A stretch of 45,426 nucleotides of DNA from Polynucleobacter meluiroseus (GCA_945878885.1 CAMCUP010000015.1:1-45426); one strand, 5' to 3'. Positions 27,177 to 38,842 are shown, numbered from the stretch's first letter. Notes: generated by a model not told the origin, from the sequence alone. Translations and numbers: made by a program.

Positions 27177-27890
27177 ATGTCTAAACTCTTTCAAGCCCGT
27201 TTTTTTACCACCGTAAATAGTCTAGCTTGCTTACCGCAAGGGCCGCTGCGAGAGGTAGCGTTTGCGGGGCGCTCGAATGCTGGAAAATCGAGCGCAATTA
27301 ATGTTTTGTGCAATCAAAAACGCTTGGCTTTTGCCAGCAAAACCCCTGGTCGCACGCAACACATTAATTATTTTGGCTTATTTGCCAAAGACAATTTACT
27401 CGCTTATTTAGTCGATTTGCCTGGCTATGGCTATGCTGCTGTCAATCATGAAACACGTTACCACTGGAATAGCTTGGTTAGTGACTATCTACAAGAACGC
27501 AGCGCATTAGTTGGGATGATTTTAATTATTGATTCACGCCGCGGCATGACCGACTTAGATGAACAAATGATTCAATGGTTTTTGCCTACTGATAAGCCAA
27601 TTCATTTGCTCTTGAGTAAATGCGATAAGCTCAACAAAAGCGAATGTCGCCATACCTTAGAGGCTGTCGAAAAAAGATTGGCTGAGCTGGCTGATTCAGT
27701 GGCCAATTTTCCAGCACCAAATCAGCAATTGTCTGCGCAACTCTTTTCCAGCACAAAACGCGTTGGGCTAGAAGAAGCAGATAAAATTATTATCAATTGG
27801 TTATTTGATGCCCCAACTCAATCGAATGTCTTAACCCAACCGAACGGCCTAACTCAACTGAATGCTCCAATTCAAACGGAGGAAAACTAA
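27177..27890 (+). CDS. engB: YsxC/EngB ribosome-biogenesis GTPase
   Basis: 237 aa from ATG 27177 ([15 protein letters not shown]); a TTG at 27108 would add 23 residues unlike the family and is rejected. GTPase motifs: G1 GRSNAGKSS (31-39), G3 [10 protein letters not shown]4 SKCDKL; the KTPGRTQ switch precedes G3. Needed for 50S assembly in bacteria studied. The last 25 or so residues ([18 protein letters not shown]...) are encoded by an 18-base degenerate tandem repeat and are not part of the conserved fold. The stop is immediately followed by the hemB start. Confidence 0.95.
   Translation: MSKLFQARFFTTVNSLACLPQGPLREVAFAGRSNAGKSSAINVLCNQKRLAFASKTPGRTQHINYFGLFAKDNLLAYLVDLPGYGYAAVNHETRYHWNSLVSDYLQERSALVGMILIIDSRRGMTDLDEQMIQWFLPTDKPIHLLLSKCDKLNKSECRHTLEAVEKRLAELADSVANFPAPNQQLSAQLFSSTKRVGLEEADKIIINWLFDAPTQSNVLTQPNGLTQLNAPIQTEEN
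27816..27887 (+). repeat. Degenerate 18-base tandem repeat in the engB 3' end
   Basis: Copies at 27816-27833, 27834-27851, 27852-27869 and a diverged fourth at 27870-27887. Consensus about ACTCAACCGAATGCCCTA, read in frame as repeats of T-Q-x-N-x-x. The last copy carries the GGAGG ribosome site of hemB. Confidence 0.75.
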
Positions 27891-28892
<1,002 letters not shown>

Positions 28893-28932
28893 ATTATTGA
28901 TCAGTAAAAATTATTAGTAACTCAGCTATATT

Positions 28933-30645
28933 TTACTGTTGCAATTTAAGATAATCTAAAAAATGCTGTGCTGACATAAACCCAATTACTCGCCGGGTTT
29001 TTTGCTCACGCCCTTCTGCATCAAAAAATAAAATAGCTGGCGGCCCAAATAAATTAAATTGCTTAAGCAGAGCTTGGCTTTCGGGGGTATTAAGGGTCAC
29101 ATCGGCCTGCACTAAATTAAACTTACCCAAAGCTTGAGTCACTGCAGAATTAGCAAAGGTAAGGTGTTCCATTTCTTTGCAGCTAATACACCAGTCAGCA
29201 TAAAAATCGAGCAGCACAGGTCGTTGATCTAGTTTGGCTTTTGCTAACACTTGGTTTAATTCAGCGGTAGACCGAATAACCGTGAAACTTAAATTAGGTG
29301 CAATGATACGTTGTGCACCTGGCGCAGACTGAATTTGTGATTTACTCGTAAAAAAAGCATTAGGCCCAGAGAAAAAAGCGGGCCAAACAATCCAAATGGA
29401 TAGAGCAACCAATAAAACCCCTAAGGTACGCTGTAGCCATACCATCCAATTGCCAGTTGTCGGTATCAAGACCCGCACTTCTAAGGCAATGAATAGTAGC
29501 GGTAAACCCATGCCAAGAGCCATGATAAATAACAGGCCACCGCCAAGCGCTACAGACCCCGTTTGCGCAATAAAAGCCAAAACTCCCGCTAACGGTGCAG
29601 TAATACATGGGCTGGCGATTAAGGTTGAGAGCCCCCCTAAAATGAATGCGCCAACGATACTCCCGCCTTTTTGGCGCCCTGCAAACTGGTCTATTGACTG
29701 ATGCCAAGCATGCGGTAAACGTAGGTGATAAAAACCAAATAGGCTTCCAGCTAGAGTTAATAGCACTAGACCAAAAGCCAATAAAACGTAAGGATTTTGC
29801 AGCGCAACCTGAGCGCCACTTCCTAATGCTGCCATCAACATGCCTGCCAATGAATAAAGGCATGCCATGCCTAATATATAGGCGCTGGCTAAAACTGCAG
29901 CGCGCCTTTTTTTAATGGCCTGATTGGTGCCCGAATTAAAAATAATGCTCGATAAAATGGGTAACATTGGCAAAACGCAGGGAGTAAAGGCCAGGGCAAT
30001 TCCTAAAATAAAAAAGGCTAAAAATAAATAGGGGGTTGTGGCTTGTTCTAAAAATTGATTAACTGCATTGATGTCATCACGCTGCCCCAATAAGCCAATT
30101 AAATTTAGTTTTTCAGGGGGTAATGGCGCCATCGCTGCATCATCAGGCACGGGTTTGACCTTAACTCCTGGAGCCGCTAAATTAAAGTTAAGCGTCATGG
30201 GGGGATAACAAATTCCTCCATCAGCACAGCCTTGTAATTCTATTTGCAAGCGCAAACCCTTGGCACTATTAGCAACTTCAATGACGGCTTTTTCGGTGCC
30301 ACTGATTGCTTGATTTAAATTAATTTGTACCTGAAATGGCGCTTTATAGATAATGAGATTTTTATTAAACGTAGCATCAAATTTATTTTCGCCAGTGGGT
30401 AAAGTTGGCTGAAATCGATGGCTTGGCTGACCATTTTCAAGCACATGAAATTGCAATGACTGCTGATAAATGTAATAGCCTTTAACTGGCTTGTATTCAA
30501 TTTCAACTTGCCTGCCATTTTCTAGCCAAGTGGCTTGAACTTGAAAAGCTTTTTCAGGCGGCAAAAAATCTGGCGCTGCAAAAGCGCTAGAAAGTAGTAA
30601 GCTAAGGGTGAGTAGAACGGTAAATAAGGTCTTGTTTAGCTGCAT
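28933..30645 (-). CDS. dsbD: Thiol:disulfide interchange protein DsbD
   Basis: 570 aa membrane reductant carrier that moves electrons from cytoplasmic thioredoxin to periplasmic proteins, including the cytochrome c maturation path. Signal peptide (about 1-23), N-terminal DsbD-alpha domain with its cysteine pair in GCADGGICYPP, about eight TM helices with reactive cysteines in FTPCVLPMLPIL and ASPCITAPLAGV, and a C-terminal thioredoxin domain with C486-I-S-C489 (DFYADWCISCKEME). All four cysteine groups are present. It follows the ribosomal operon terminator and so must have its own promoter. Confidence 0.96.
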   Translation of the reverse strand: MQLNKTLFTVLLTLSLLLSSAFAAPDFLPPEKAFQVQATWLENGRQVEIEYKPVKGYYIYQQSLQFHVLENGQPSHRFQPTLPTGENKFDATFNKNLIIYKAPFQVQINLNQAISGTEKAVIEVANSAKGLRLQIELQGCADGGICYPPMTLNFNLAAPGVKVKPVPDDAAMAPLPPEKLNLIGLLGQRDDINAVNQFLEQATTPYLFLAFFILGIALAFTPCVLPMLPILSSIIFNSGTNQAIKKRRAAVLASAYILGMACLYSLAGMLMAALGSGAQVALQNPYVLLAFGLVLLTLAGSLFGFYHLRLPHAWHQSIDQFAGRQKGGSIVGAFILGGLSTLIASPCITAPLAGVLAFIAQTGSVALGGGLLFIMALGMGLPLLFIALEVRVLIPTTGNWMVWLQRTLGVLLVALSIWIVWPAFFSGPNAFFTSKSQIQSAPGAQRIIAPNLSFTVIRSTAELNQVLAKAKLDQRPVLLDFYADWCISCKEMEHLTFANSAVTQALGKFNLVQADVTLNTPESQALLKQFNLFGPPAILFFDAEGREQKTRRVIGFMSAQHFLDYLKLQQ

Positions 30646-30670
30646 CGGTTTAATTCTGTCCTAAATAAAT

Positions 30671-30698
30671 AAAAAAAGCCAGACCTAAGTCTGGCTTT
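30671..30698 (-). terminator. Intrinsic terminator of the ribosomal protein operon
   Basis: Perfect 10-base-pair stem (AAAGCCAGAC / GTCTGGCTTT) with a four-base loop; on the minus strand it is followed by a run of seven T. It lies 22 bases after the rplQ stop and ends transcription of the spc/alpha cluster before dsbD. Confidence 0.92.
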
Positions 30699-30720
30699 GC
30701 ACTATACCTCAACCGCGCCC

Positions 30721-31116
30721 TTAAGCTGGACTATCGTCAACTGCAACCTCTTCAACAATAGGGCGATCAACTAATTCAACCAAAGCCATAGGTGCATTGT
30801 CGCCCTGACGAAACCCAAACTTTAAGATGCGTAAATAACCGCCTGGGCGTGTAGCATAACGCGGCCCAAGCTCAGTAAATAATTTAGTAACAATATCGCG
30901 ATCTTGCGTGCGATTGTAAGCCAAACGACGATTAGCTAAGCTATCTTTCTTGCCTAAGGTAATTAAAGGCTCAACAACCATGCGCAATTCTTTTGCTTTT
31001 GGTAAAGTGGTTTTAATCACTTCATGCTCCAACAGCGAATTCGACATATTACGCAGCATCGCTAAACGATGGGATGAGGTTCTATTAAGTTTGCGTAAAC
31101 CGTTTCCGTGACGCAT
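30721..31116 (-). CDS. rplQ: 50S ribosomal protein L17
   Basis: 131 aa. Begins [20 protein letters not shown], the invariant L17 start, with [18 protein letters not shown] and the core [16 protein letters not shown]. The acidic tail [10 protein letters not shown] after residue 118 is an extension typical of betaproteobacteria. Last gene of the ribosomal cluster, 12 bases after rpoA, followed by the terminator. Confidence 0.98.
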   Translation of the reverse strand: MRHGNGLRKLNRTSSHRLAMLRNMSNSLLEHEVIKTTLPKAKELRMVVEPLITLGKKDSLANRRLAYNRTQDRDIVTKLFTELGPRYATRPGGYLRILKFGFRQGDNAPMALVELVDRPIVEEVAVDDSPA

Positions 31117-31128
31117 GATGCTTCCTTT

Positions 31129-32112
31129 CTAATTATTTCCAAGGTTAGCAGGTGGCCAACTCTCGAGTTTCATGCCAAGGCTTAAACCACGAGCCGCTAG
31201 CACGTCTTTAATTTCATTTAATGATTTACGACCTAAATTAGGTGTCTTTAACAACTCATTTTCAGTGCGCTGAATTAAATCACCAATGTAATAAATATTT
31301 TCAGCTTTTAAGCAATTGGCAGAACGTACTGTGAGCTCTAAATCATCAACTGGACGCATCAACATTGGATCAACCATCGAAGAGCGGCTAGGTGTAAGGT
31401 CGCCAGAAATTTCACTACTTTCAAGCGCAGCGAAAACGACTAATTGATCGACCAAAATACTAGCTGCTTGACGAATCGTCTCTTCAGGTGTCATCACACC
31501 ATTAGTTTCAATGGTCATAACCAAACGATCGAGGTCAGTACGTTGCTCCACACGGGCTGATTCAACGGCATAACTAACACGAGTTACTGGGCTAAAAGAA
31601 GCGTCCAACACAATTCGACCAATTAACTTTGTGGTTTCATCATGATACTGGCGCATATTTCCGGGGATATAACCACGACCTTTTTCCACTTTAATTTGCA
31701 TATCTAATTTGCCACCTGCGGCCAAATGAGCAATGACGTGGTCAGGATTAATAATTTCTACATCATGGGGCAAATCGATATCTTTAGCAGTGACAACACC
31801 GGGGCCATCTTTGCGTAAATTAATCGTCACTTCATCACGTGACTGCAACTTAAAGACAACGCCTTTTAGATTGAGCAAGAGATTAACAACGTCTTCTTGC
31901 ACGCCGTCAAGAGTGGAGTACTCATGAACTACGCCCGAGATGGCAACTTCAGTCGGCGCAAAGCCAACCATCGAAGACAACAATACACGGCGTAAAGCAT
32001 TTCCAAGGGTATGGCCATAGCCACGCTCGAATGGCTCCATCACCACTTTGGCTTGATTGGGGGTAAGAGCTTCTACTGAAATAATTTTTGGCTTGAGCAA
32101 GTTTGTTTGCAT
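31129..32112 (-). CDS. rpoA: RNA polymerase alpha subunit
   Basis: 327 aa. N-terminal assembly domain with [20 protein letters not shown] (about 29-48) and a C-terminal domain (about 250-320) with [19 protein letters not shown] and [19 protein letters not shown], which contacts UP-element DNA and activators. Located between rpsD and rplQ as in most bacteria, 23 bases after rpsD. Confidence 0.98.
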   Translation of the reverse strand: MQTNLLKPKIISVEALTPNQAKVVMEPFERGYGHTLGNALRRVLLSSMVGFAPTEVAISGVVHEYSTLDGVQEDVVNLLLNLKGVVFKLQSRDEVTINLRKDGPGVVTAKDIDLPHDVEIINPDHVIAHLAAGGKLDMQIKVEKGRGYIPGNMRQYHDETTKLIGRIVLDASFSPVTRVSYAVESARVEQRTDLDRLVMTIETNGVMTPEETIRQAASILVDQLVVFAALESSEISGDLTPSRSSMVDPMLMRPVDDLELTVRSANCLKAENIYYIGDLIQRTENELLKTPNLGRKSLNEIKDVLAARGLSLGMKLESWPPANLGNN

Positions 32113-32135
32113 ATGTTTTCCTTATGGGTGCCTAA

Positions 32136-32759
32136 TTAGCGCGAATATAATTCGACGATCAAACTTTCATTAATATCGCCGCTGATTTCTTCGCGGTCGG
32201 GCACTTGCTTAAATGTTCCTTCTAACTTTGCCGCATCAACTGAAACCCAGTTGATGACGCCAGTTTGCTGAACTAAATTCAAAGACTCTTGAATCCGGTT
32301 TTGCTTCTTCGCTTTTTCACGAATTGAAATTACATCGCCAGGTTTAACCTGAATCGATGGAATATTAACTGCACTGCCATTTAACATGACTGCACAATGG
32401 GAAACCAATTGACGTGCTTCAGCGCGTGTTGAGCCAAAACCCATGCGGTAAACCACATTGTCAAGACGTGACTCAAGCAACTGTAGAAGAGTTTCGCCCG
32501 TATTGCCTTTACGACGCTCTGCTTCAGCAAAGTAACGGCGGAATTGGCGCTCTAAGACACCATAAATCCGTTTTACTTTCTGTTTTTCACGTAACTGATT
32601 ACCATAATCTGAGGTTCTCGAGCCCGATGTACGCCCATGCTGACCAGGCTTGCTGTCAAGCTTGCACTTGTCTGACAATGAGCGGCGAGCACTCTTTAAA
32701 AATAAGTCGGTTCCTTCCCGACGAGATAACTTGGCCTTTGGGCCTAAATAACGTGCCAC
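32136..32759 (-). CDS. rpsD: 30S ribosomal protein S4
   Basis: 207 aa, starting with GTG at 32759 ([18 protein letters not shown]) preceded by AAAGGAAAG. S4 domain around [19 protein letters not shown]. Nucleates 30S assembly and in E. coli represses the alpha operon by binding a pseudoknot in the mRNA. Here it is separated from rpsK by 121 bases, the longest gap within the spc/alpha part, which could hold a control element (see the leader entry). The N-terminal zinc cysteines of some S4 proteins are absent. Confidence 0.98.
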   Translation of the reverse strand: MARYLGPKAKLSRREGTDLFLKSARRSLSDKCKLDSKPGQHGRTSGSRTSDYGNQLREKQKVKRIYGVLERQFRRYFAEAERRKGNTGETLLQLLESRLDNVVYRMGFGSTRAEARQLVSHCAVMLNGSAVNIPSIQVKPGDVISIREKAKKQNRIQESLNLVQQTGVINWVSVDAAKLEGTFKQVPDREEISGDINESLIVELYSR

Positions 32760-32774
32760 GATGCTTTCCTTTCT

Positions 32775-32824
32775 TTGCCGCAGTCTTGCAACTAGCGGTT
32801 AGTTCGCCTTGACTTCAAACGAAC
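32775..32824 (-). promoter_or_regulatory. Structured leader before rpsD (possible S4 control site)
   Basis: On the minus strand three adjoining pairings can form: GTTCG/CGAAC (32802-32824), AACTA-ACCGC-TAGTT (32790-32804) and TTGC/GCAA (32775-32791). The loop CCGC (32795-32798) can pair with GCGG (32778-32781), which would make a pseudoknot just ahead of the ribosome site. Stems are short and partly exclusive, so this is a hypothesis. Confidence 0.35.
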
Positions 32825-32880
32825 AGTGGGCTTAAACAATTAAAAAATAAAACTTCTAAAACAAATTAACAAAGTAGAAC

Positions 32881-33288
32881 TTAAATACGACGACGCTTAG
32901 GTGGGCGACAACCATTGTGCGGAACAGGGGTTACATCCTGAATCTCAGTAATTTTGATTCCCAATGAATTTAAAGCGCGCACAGCAGATTCTCGACCTGG
33001 GCCTGGGCCCTTTATCTGCACTTCTAAATTTTTAATACCACATTCAATTGCCGCTTTACCAGCCACCTCGGCTGCTACTTGGGCTGCAAACGGGGTTGAT
33101 TTACGAGAGCCTTTAAAACCCTGGCCGCCAGAAGTGGCCCAAGATAAGGTATTACCTTGACGATCAGTAATCGTAATAATAGTGTTATTAAAAGAAGCAT
33201 GCACGTGTGCTATGCCATCAGCAACATTCTTTTTTACTTTTTTACGAGCACGTTGAGCTGTAGCTGCTGCGGTTTGTGGTTTTGCCAT
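32881..33288 (-). CDS. rpsK: 30S ribosomal protein S11
   Basis: 135 aa. Contains [20 protein letters not shown] and the RNA-binding [13 protein letters not shown], ending [17 protein letters not shown]; all family hallmarks. Platform protein of the 30S subunit. 18 bases after rpsM and 121 before rpsD. Confidence 0.98.
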   Translation of the reverse strand: MAKPQTAAATAQRARKKVKKNVADGIAHVHASFNNTIITITDRQGNTLSWATSGGQGFKGSRKSTPFAAQVAAEVAGKAAIECGIKNLEVQIKGPGPGRESAVRALNSLGIKITEIQDVTPVPHNGCRPPKRRRI

Positions 33289-33306
33289 ATCAGTACGCTT
33301 TCTTGA

Positions 33307-33672
33307 TTATTTCTTCAGTGCAATGCCAGACTTACGCGGGCCTTTGCGAGTACGTGCATTTGTCTTAGTGCGTTGGCCGCGAACAGGTAATCCCTTACGG
33401 TGGCGCACGCCACGATAGCAAGCCAAATCCATCAGTCGCTTAATGCTCATTGTGACTTCCCGACGTAAATCGCCTTCGGTTGTCAACTTGCCGACTTCAT
33501 CACGCAACTTTTCTAAATCAGCGTCGGTGAGATCTTTAATTTTTTTATCGATTGCAACACCAGTAGCTTGACAAATTTTTCTGGCTTGGGTTGTACCAAT
33601 GCCATAGATTGCCGTCAAACCAATTACGGTATGTTGATGATTTGGGATATTAACCCCAGCGATACGTGCCAT
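33307..33672 (-). CDS. rpsM: 30S ribosomal protein S13
   Basis: 121 aa. [20 protein letters not shown] start, [20 protein letters not shown] and the basic tail [15 protein letters not shown] that reaches toward the P-site tRNA. Contacts the 50S subunit in bridge B1. Between rpmJ and rpsK. Confidence 0.98.
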   Translation of the reverse strand: MARIAGVNIPNHQHTVIGLTAIYGIGTTQARKICQATGVAIDKKIKDLTDADLEKLRDEVGKLTTEGDLRREVTMSIKRLMDLACYRGVRHRKGLPVRGQRTKTNARTRKGPRKSGIALKK

Positions 33673-33696
33673 GAGATTTCCTCTTAATTAACCGAA

Positions 33697-33813
33697 TCAG
33701 CCTTGGCGCTGCTTATGACGTGGATCTGACGAGCAAATCACACGTACAACGCGTTTACGCTTAATGACCTTGCAATTTCTGCAAATAACTTTTACGGATG
33801 CTAATACTTTCAT
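33697..33813 (-). CDS. rpmJ: 50S ribosomal protein L36 (zinc-ribbon form)
   Basis: 38 aa, too short for a usual ORF list but clear: [20 protein letters not shown] ... ending [11 protein letters not shown]. Cys11, Cys14, Cys27 and His33 make the zinc site, so this is the C+ form. AGGCG lies near the start on the minus strand. Located between infA (35 bases upstream) and rpsM (24 bases downstream), its usual place. Confidence 0.97.
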   Translation of the reverse strand: MKVLASVKVICRNCKVIKRKRVVRVICSSDPRHKQRQG

Positions 33814-33848
33814 AATTCGCCTCTTTAAATATACTGACTACTCAATTC

Positions 33849-34067
33849 CTACTTCGCGCGGAAAATAATTCTTGCGCGCGTCAGGTCGTATGGAGTCATC
33901 TCCACCGTCACCTTATCTCCAGGCAGAATGCGGATGTAATGCATGCGCATCTTGCCAGAAATATGACCCAAAACAACATGCCCGTTTTCTAACTTCACCC
34001 GAAACATCGCATTTGGTAAATTCTCAATAATCTCACCCGCCATCTGAATAACATCATCTTTAGACAT
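33849..34067 (-). CDS. infA: Translation initiation factor IF-1
   Basis: 72 aa OB-fold. [20 protein letters not shown], then [19 protein letters not shown] and [14 protein letters not shown]. The first word differs slightly from the common AKEE start but the rest is canonical. Binds the 30S A site during initiation. Two bases after the secY stop, so very tightly coupled; infA between secY and rpmJ is the common betaproteobacterial order. Confidence 0.97.
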   Translation of the reverse strand: MSKDDVIQMAGEIIENLPNAMFRVKLENGHVVLGHISGKMRMHYIRILPGDKVTVEMTPYDLTRARIIFRAK

Positions 34068-34069
34068 AA

Positions 34070-35413
34070 TTACAGTGCGGATCCCATCTTAAAGTTAGCT
34101 TTTTTCATTAAAGAGCCATACTGCTGTTGCATTACAAATGATTGCACTTGAGCCATAAAATCCATAGCCACAACTACAATGATTAATAAGGATGTGCCGC
34201 CAAAATAAAACGGTACGTTGTATTTCAAAACTAAAAATTCAGGTAACAGACAAACCAAAACCATGTAAATAGCGCCGCCCAAGGTAAGTCGTACTAAAAT
34301 TTTGTCGATATATCGAGCTGTTTGTTCACCTGGACGAATGCCTGGCACGAAGGCGCCACTTTTCTTTAAATTTTCAGCAGTATCTTTGCTATTGAAAACT
34401 AAAGCGGTGTAGAAAAAACAAAAGAAAATAATTGCTGCGGCATACAAAATGGTATAAACGGGCTGTCCTGGAGCTAGGGTAGCAGCCAAATCTTTTAGGC
34501 CACGGCTAAACATATTACTATTTTCGCCTGAGGTAAACCAACCCGCGATAGTGGCTGGAAACAAAATAATGGATGAGGCAAAGATGGGGGGGATAACACC
34601 TGCCATATTGAGCTTTAACGGCAGGTGCGACGATTGACCGCCATAAACTTTATTACCAACTTGCCGTTTAGCATAATTCACTAAAATACGCCGTTGGCCA
34701 CGTTCTACAAAAACCACAAAATACGTTACCCCAATCACAATAACCACAATTAAGATGGCCGACAGAATATTCATTGAACCTGTGCGCACTAGCTCAAGCA
34801 AGCTACCTAATGCACTCGGTAGTCCCGAAACAATGCCGCCGAAAATAATAATTGAGATGCCATTGCCTAGGCCGCGCTCAGTAATTTGTTCGCCAACCCA
34901 CATTAAAAACATTGTGCCCGTTACTAAAGTTACCACGGTATTTAAACGAAATATCATGCTTGGATCAATGACTAGCCCCGGCTGCGCCTCAAGTGCAACG
35001 GAAATTCCGAGTGCTTGAAAGGTTGCTAATAGAACCGTGGCATAACGTGTGTACTGGGTAATTTTTCTTTGACCTGCTTGACCTTCTTTTTTCATGGCCT
35101 CTAGTGAAGGTAGCACGATTGTCATGAGCTGCATGATGATCGACGCTGAAATGTAGGGCATGATGCCAAGCGCAAAAACAGTGAAGCGCGATAAAGCGCC
35201 ACCCGAAAATAAATTGAACATACCCAAGATGCCATCTTTTTGACCTGCAAATAACTGCGCTAACTGATCGGGATCAATTCCAGGAACTGGAATGTGGGCA
35301 CCAATGCGATATACCACTAATGCGAGCAAAAGGAATACTAAGCGACGACGTAAGTCACCAAACTTGCCGCCTGATTGCGCGATATTGGAGATGGAAGGAG
35401 AAGCAATAGCCAT
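34070..35413 (-). CDS. secY: Protein translocase channel subunit SecY
   Basis: 447 aa, about ten TM helices. N-terminal [20 protein letters not shown], the plug-side HIPVPGIDP, lateral helix [15 protein letters not shown] and cytoplasmic loops [17 protein letters not shown] and [18 protein letters not shown]. Main channel for Sec export with SecE and SecG, which lie elsewhere. 12 bases after rplO. Confidence 0.98.
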   Translation of the reverse strand: MAIASPSISNIAQSGGKFGDLRRRLVFLLLALVVYRIGAHIPVPGIDPDQLAQLFAGQKDGILGMFNLFSGGALSRFTVFALGIMPYISASIIMQLMTIVLPSLEAMKKEGQAGQRKITQYTRYATVLLATFQALGISVALEAQPGLVIDPSMIFRLNTVVTLVTGTMFLMWVGEQITERGLGNGISIIIFGGIVSGLPSALGSLLELVRTGSMNILSAILIVVIVIGVTYFVVFVERGQRRILVNYAKRQVGNKVYGGQSSHLPLKLNMAGVIPPIFASSIILFPATIAGWFTSGENSNMFSRGLKDLAATLAPGQPVYTILYAAAIIFFCFFYTALVFNSKDTAENLKKSGAFVPGIRPGEQTARYIDKILVRLTLGGAIYMVLVCLLPEFLVLKYNVPFYFGGTSLLIIVVVAMDFMAQVQSFVMQQQYGSLMKKANFKMGSAL

Positions 35414-35425
35414 GGGATTAATAAA

Positions 35426-35866
35426 TTACACTGCTTCCAAAACTTTACCGCCCGCAGCTTCAATTGCTGCCTTAGCGCCAGCACTTGCTGTTAGGCCTTT
35501 TAAAATGACAGCGCGCTTAAGCTCACCAGTTTTAATAACTTTTACCGATTGAATCTGTTCACCTGCTAAGCCATGCTGTCTTAGCACCAAGAGATCGACC
35601 TCTGCAACACCCATTTTTTCTAAATCATTGAGGGTAATTTGACCAACGTGACGTCGGGTTAATGATACGAAGCCGCGTTTAGGCAGGCGACGATACATTG
35701 GCATTTGCCCACCCTCAAAACCAACCTTATGAAAGCCACCCGAGCGAGATTTTTGACCCTTATGGCCACGACCAGCAGTTTTACCTAAACCAGAGCCAAT
35801 ACCGCGGCCAACTCGACGCCGACTTTTTTTGGCACCAGCAGCAGGTTTAATTGTATTTAGTTGCAT
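35426..35866 (-). CDS. rplO: 50S ribosomal protein L15
   Basis: 146 aa. Glycine/arginine-rich N-terminus ([38 protein letters not shown]) that threads into 23S rRNA, then the globular C-terminal domain ending [14 protein letters not shown]. 28 bases after rpmD and 12 before secY. Confidence 0.98.
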   Translation of the reverse strand: MQLNTIKPAAGAKKSRRRVGRGIGSGLGKTAGRGHKGQKSRSGGFHKVGFEGGQMPMYRRLPKRGFVSLTRRHVGQITLNDLEKMGVAEVDLLVLRQHGLAGEQIQSVKVIKTGELKRAVILKGLTASAGAKAAIEAAGGKVLEAV

Positions 35867-35894
35867 GTTATTTACCTATTTACTTTCTGATCTT

Positions 35895-36089
35895 TTAGCC
35901 GATGACCTTGATCAAATAAGAAACCTTATTCATCATGCCGCGCACTGCAGGGGTATCTTGCAATTCGGATACCGAATTAATGCGGCGCAAGCCTAAACCA
36001 CGTACAGTTGCGCGGTGGCTTTCGCGCGTACCAACTAAACTGCGCACTAATTGCAATTTAACTTTTGGATTAGTTTGATTTGTTGTCAT
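35895..36089 (-). CDS. rpmD: 50S ribosomal protein L30
   Basis: 64 aa with [29 protein letters not shown] and a [14 protein letters not shown] end. Slightly longer than the usual 60 because of an N-terminal [12 protein letters not shown] lies eight bases before the ATG. Present in the normal rpsE-rpmD-rplO order. Confidence 0.96.
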   Translation of the reverse strand: MTTNQTNPKVKLQLVRSLVGTRESHRATVRGLGLRRINSVSELQDTPAVRGMMNKVSYLIKVIG

Positions 36090-36113
36090 TATTAATTCCT
36101 ATTCTTAATCAGC

Positions 36114-36632
36114 TCAAGCCAGTATTTCTTCAACTGATTTACCGCGCTTAGCAGCAATTTCTGCGGGGGTGCTCATTTTGCTTAAACCATCAATGGTTGC
36201 ACGCACCATGTTGTAAGGGTTAGTTGATCCAATTGATTTGGCAACTACATTGGTTACACCCATCACATCAAAGATGGCGCGCATTGGGCCACCAGCGATA
36301 ACGCCTGTACCCTCTTTGGCAGGAGACATTAACACCCGTGATGCGCCATGTTGACCAATAACTGAGTGTTGTAATGTGCCCTTACGAAGGGGAACCTTAA
36401 TCATTTTGCGACGTGCTTCATCCATGGCTTTTTGTACAGCTACAGGCACTTCTTTTGATTTGCCTTTGCCCATACCAATACGGCCATCGCCGTCGCCAAC
36501 CACTGTGAGCGCAGCAAAGCCAAGAATGCGGCCGCCTTTAACTACCTTAGTAACCCGATTAACTGCAATCATCTTTTCGCGAAGACCGTCATCGCGCTCT
36601 TCTGATTGCATTTTGGTTTTCATTTTTGCCAT
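36114..36632 (-). CDS. rpsE: 30S ribosomal protein S5
   Basis: 172 aa from ATG 36632 ([20 protein letters not shown]), which has AGGA eight bases upstream. A TTG six codons earlier would add MSLGKN and is not needed. Contains [20 protein letters not shown] and the KH-like [20 protein letters not shown]5 helps decoding fidelity. Four bases or so of coupling to rplR (22-base gap). Confidence 0.97.
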   Translation of the reverse strand: MAKMKTKMQSEERDDGLREKMIAVNRVTKVVKGGRILGFAALTVVGDGDGRIGMGKGKSKEVPVAVQKAMDEARRKMIKVPLRKGTLQHSVIGQHGASRVLMSPAKEGTGVIAGGPMRAIFDVMGVTNVVAKSIGSTNPYNMVRATIDGLSKMSTPAEIAAKRGKSVEEILA

Positions 36633-36653
36633 GTTTTTTCCTAAACTCAATAA

Positions 36654-37007
36654 TTAGAACTTGAGACCGGCTTCGCGTGCTGCCTCAGCCAATGCTTTAA
36701 TTCGTCCGTGATAACGGTGCCCCGAGCGATCAAAGGCCACATCCACAATGCCAGCTTTAACTGCACGTTCAGCAATTAACTTGCCGATTTGTTGCGCAGC
36801 TGCACTATTGCCGCCATTTTTAAGCGTTTGACGTAAATCTTTTTCCATCGTTGAGGCAGCTGCTAGCACCTTGGTACCACATGGGCTATACACTTGCGCA
36901 GAAATATGCGCATTACTGCGAACCACTGTTAAGCGATTAGCAATCTGCTCTGCAATACGAATGCGCGTTTGGCGCGCCCGTCTTTGTCTTGATTCGTCTT
37001 TATTCAT
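36654..37007 (-). CDS. rplR: 50S ribosomal protein L18
   Basis: 117 aa. Basic N-terminus [15 protein letters not shown], core [17 protein letters not shown] and end [20 protein letters not shown]. Binds 5S rRNA with L5 and L25. 12 bases after rplF. Confidence 0.98.
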   Translation of the reverse strand: MNKDESRQRRARQTRIRIAEQIANRLTVVRSNAHISAQVYSPCGTKVLAAASTMEKDLRQTLKNGGNSAAAQQIGKLIAERAVKAGIVDVAFDRSGHRYHGRIKALAEAAREAGLKF

Positions 37008-37019
37008 AAATAATCCCGC

Positions 37020-37553
37020 TTACTTCTTCTTAGTTTCTTTCAGATGAACTACTTCGTCGACGTAGCGCACGCCTTTGCCTTTATAGGGCTCAGGTGAACG
37101 ATAAGCACGCACTTCAGCAGCGACCTGGCCAACTTGTTGCTTGCTGGCGCCTTTAATAATAATTTCCGTTTGTGATGGAGTTTCTGCTTTTACACCTTTT
37201 GGTAGGTTATAAATAATGTCATGCGAGAAACCCAATTGCAATTTTAGGGCGTCACCCTGAGCTTGTGCACGATATCCAACGCCAACTAAACTCAATTTAC
37301 GCTCAAAGCCTTGGGTTACACCAAGCAACATATTGTTAACTAAGGCACGGGTTGTGCCTGATAAGGCGCCAGCTTCAGGCGAGCTATCTTTTAATTCAAC
37401 AGTAATAATTCCGTCGGCCTGCTGCAAACCAATAGATGGATGTAAATTGTGTGTCAAGGTCCCCAGTGGGCCTTTAACCGTAACCAAGGCGCCACTAATA
37501 TTAATTTCTGCGCCCTTAGGCACTGGAATGGGGGATTTTCCGACTCTAGACAT
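37020..37553 (-). CDS. rplF: 50S ribosomal protein L6
   Basis: 177 aa from ATG 37553 ([17 protein letters not shown]), with GGAGATCTTC upstream. The longer open frame to 37607 overlaps rpsH and is rejected. Two L6 repeats, with VTKGFERKL-like [20 protein letters not shown] and the signature [14 protein letters not shown]. Confidence 0.98.
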   Translation of the reverse strand: MSRVGKSPIPVPKGAEINISGALVTVKGPLGTLTHNLHPSIGLQQADGIITVELKDSSPEAGALSGTTRALVNNMLLGVTQGFERKLSLVGVGYRAQAQGDALKLQLGFSHDIIYNLPKGVKAETPSQTEIIIKGASKQQVGQVAAEVRAYRSPEPYKGKGVRYVDEVVHLKETKKK

Positions 37554-37563
37554 GAAGATCTCC

Positions 37564-37959
37564 TTAGGCGATATAGCAAATAACTTCGCCGCCCACGCCT
37601 GTTGCACGGGCTTTGCGATCAGTCATTACGCCTTGTGGGGTCGAAATAATTGCCACGCCTAGACCATTCATTACCTCTGGAATATCGTGACGGCCTTTAT
37701 AAATTCGTAAACTAGGTGTTGATACTCGGTCAATTCGCTCGATTACAGGACGGCCTGCATAATATTTAAGTTCAATTTTTAGCACTGGCTTAGCTGCTTC
37801 ACCTTGAATTTCAAAACCATCGATATAGCCCTCGTCTTGCAAGACCCTAGCAATGGAAACTTTAATTTTTGATGACGGCATAGTAACGTTTGGTTTTTGC
37901 ACCGCTTGCGCGTTGCGAATCCTTGTTAACATGTCGGCGATTGGATCGCTGATGCTCAT
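37564..37959 (-). CDS. rpsH: 30S ribosomal protein S8
   Basis: 131 aa. Begins [20 protein letters not shown] and holds the family signature [20 protein letters not shown] near the C-terminus. Central domain organiser of 16S rRNA and, in E. coli, repressor of the spc operon through a site in the rplE mRNA. Confidence 0.98.
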   Translation of the reverse strand: MSISDPIADMLTRIRNAQAVQKPNVTMPSSKIKVSIARVLQDEGYIDGFEIQGEAAKPVLKIELKYYAGRPVIERIDRVSTPSLRIYKGRHDIPEVMNGLGVAIISTPQGVMTDRKARATGVGGEVICYIA

Positions 37960-37984
37960 AAGTTCTCCTGAATTCTTTCGCCGC

Positions 37985-38290
37985 TTACCAGCTAGCCTTG
38001 GTTAAACCGGGGATTTCGCCACGAAAGGCGATTTCACGAATTTTGGCCCGCGCCAATCCAAACTTGCGGAATGTGCCACGTGGTCGACCGGTTAGTGAAC
38101 AACGATTCCGTTGACGAATCGGGCTTGCATTTCTTGGTAGGGCTTGCAACTTTAAACGTGCTTCATAGCGCTCTTCATCACTTCTTGAAGTATCAGCAAT
38201 GATGGCTTTTAGTTCGGCACGTTTAACCGCATATTTTTCAGCACATTTAACGCGCTTTTTTTCGCGCTCAATCAGGGACATTTTTGCCAC
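37985..38290 (-). CDS. rpsN: 30S ribosomal protein S14 (long, zinc-free form)
   Basis: 101 aa, starting with GTG at 38290 after [46 protein letters not shown] and [19 protein letters not shown]. Only scattered cysteines and no CxxC pairs, so the C- form. 25 bases before rpsH, 9 after rplE. Confidence 0.97.
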   Translation of the reverse strand: MAKMSLIEREKKRVKCAEKYAVKRAELKAIIADTSRSDEERYEARLKLQALPRNASPIRQRNRCSLTGRPRGTFRKFGLARAKIREIAFRGEIPGLTKASW

Positions 38291-38299
38291 GTTAACCTC

Positions 38300-38842
38300 T
38301 TAATTGCGGAAAGGAAATTTAAATGCTGCCAAGAGAGCTTTCGCTTCCTCATCGGTTTTGGCAGTGGTAGTAATGCTTACATTGAGACCACGAAGGGAAT
38401 CAATTTTGTCGTACTCAATTTCAGGAAAAATAATTTGCTCTTTAACGCCGATGTTGTAATTCCCACGACCGTCAAAAGCTTTACCAGAAATACCGCGGAA
38501 ATCTCGCACCCGAGGCAAAGCAACAGTAACGAAGCGATCTAAAAACTCATACATCTTCGCGCCACGTAGCGTAACCATAGCGCCAATTGGATAGCCTTGG
38601 CGAATTTTAAATCCGGCAATCGCTTTACGTGCTTTAGTGACGACTGGTTTTTGACCGGCAACTTTACTTAAGTCGTTAACTGCATTTTCGATAATTTTCT
38701 TATCATTAACGGCCTCGCCTAAACCCATATTAAGGGTAATTTTAGTAACACGTGGCACCTGCATTACCGACTTATAGCCAAACTTTGCCATTAAGTCGGC
38801 AACAACTTTTCCTTTGTAATGTTCTTGAAAACGGGTACTCAT
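38300..38842 (-). CDS. rplE: 50S ribosomal protein L5
   Basis: 180 aa. [40 protein letters not shown] and the 5S/tRNA-contact loop around [19 protein letters not shown]. Starts 16 bases after rplX. Any S8 binding site for translational control would lie at this junction but I cannot fold it reliably by eye. Confidence 0.98.
   Translation of the reverse strand: MSTRFQEHYKGKVVADLMAKFGYKSVMQVPRVTKITLNMGLGEAVNDKKIIENAVNDLSKVAGQKPVVTKARKAIAGFKIRQGYPIGAMVTLRGAKMYEFLDRFVTVALPRVRDFRGISGKAFDGRGNYNIGVKEQIIFPEIEYDKIDSLRGLNVSITTTAKTDEEAKALLAAFKFPFRN

Noticed and set aside
28893..28932. Terminator between hemB and dsbD
   Set aside because: The gap is AT-rich but I could not find a stem of useful length.
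29360..29863. Minus-strand open frame of 167 codons inside dsbD
   Set aside because: Alternative frame of dsbD; the DsbD reading covers it with cysteine motifs and TM helices.
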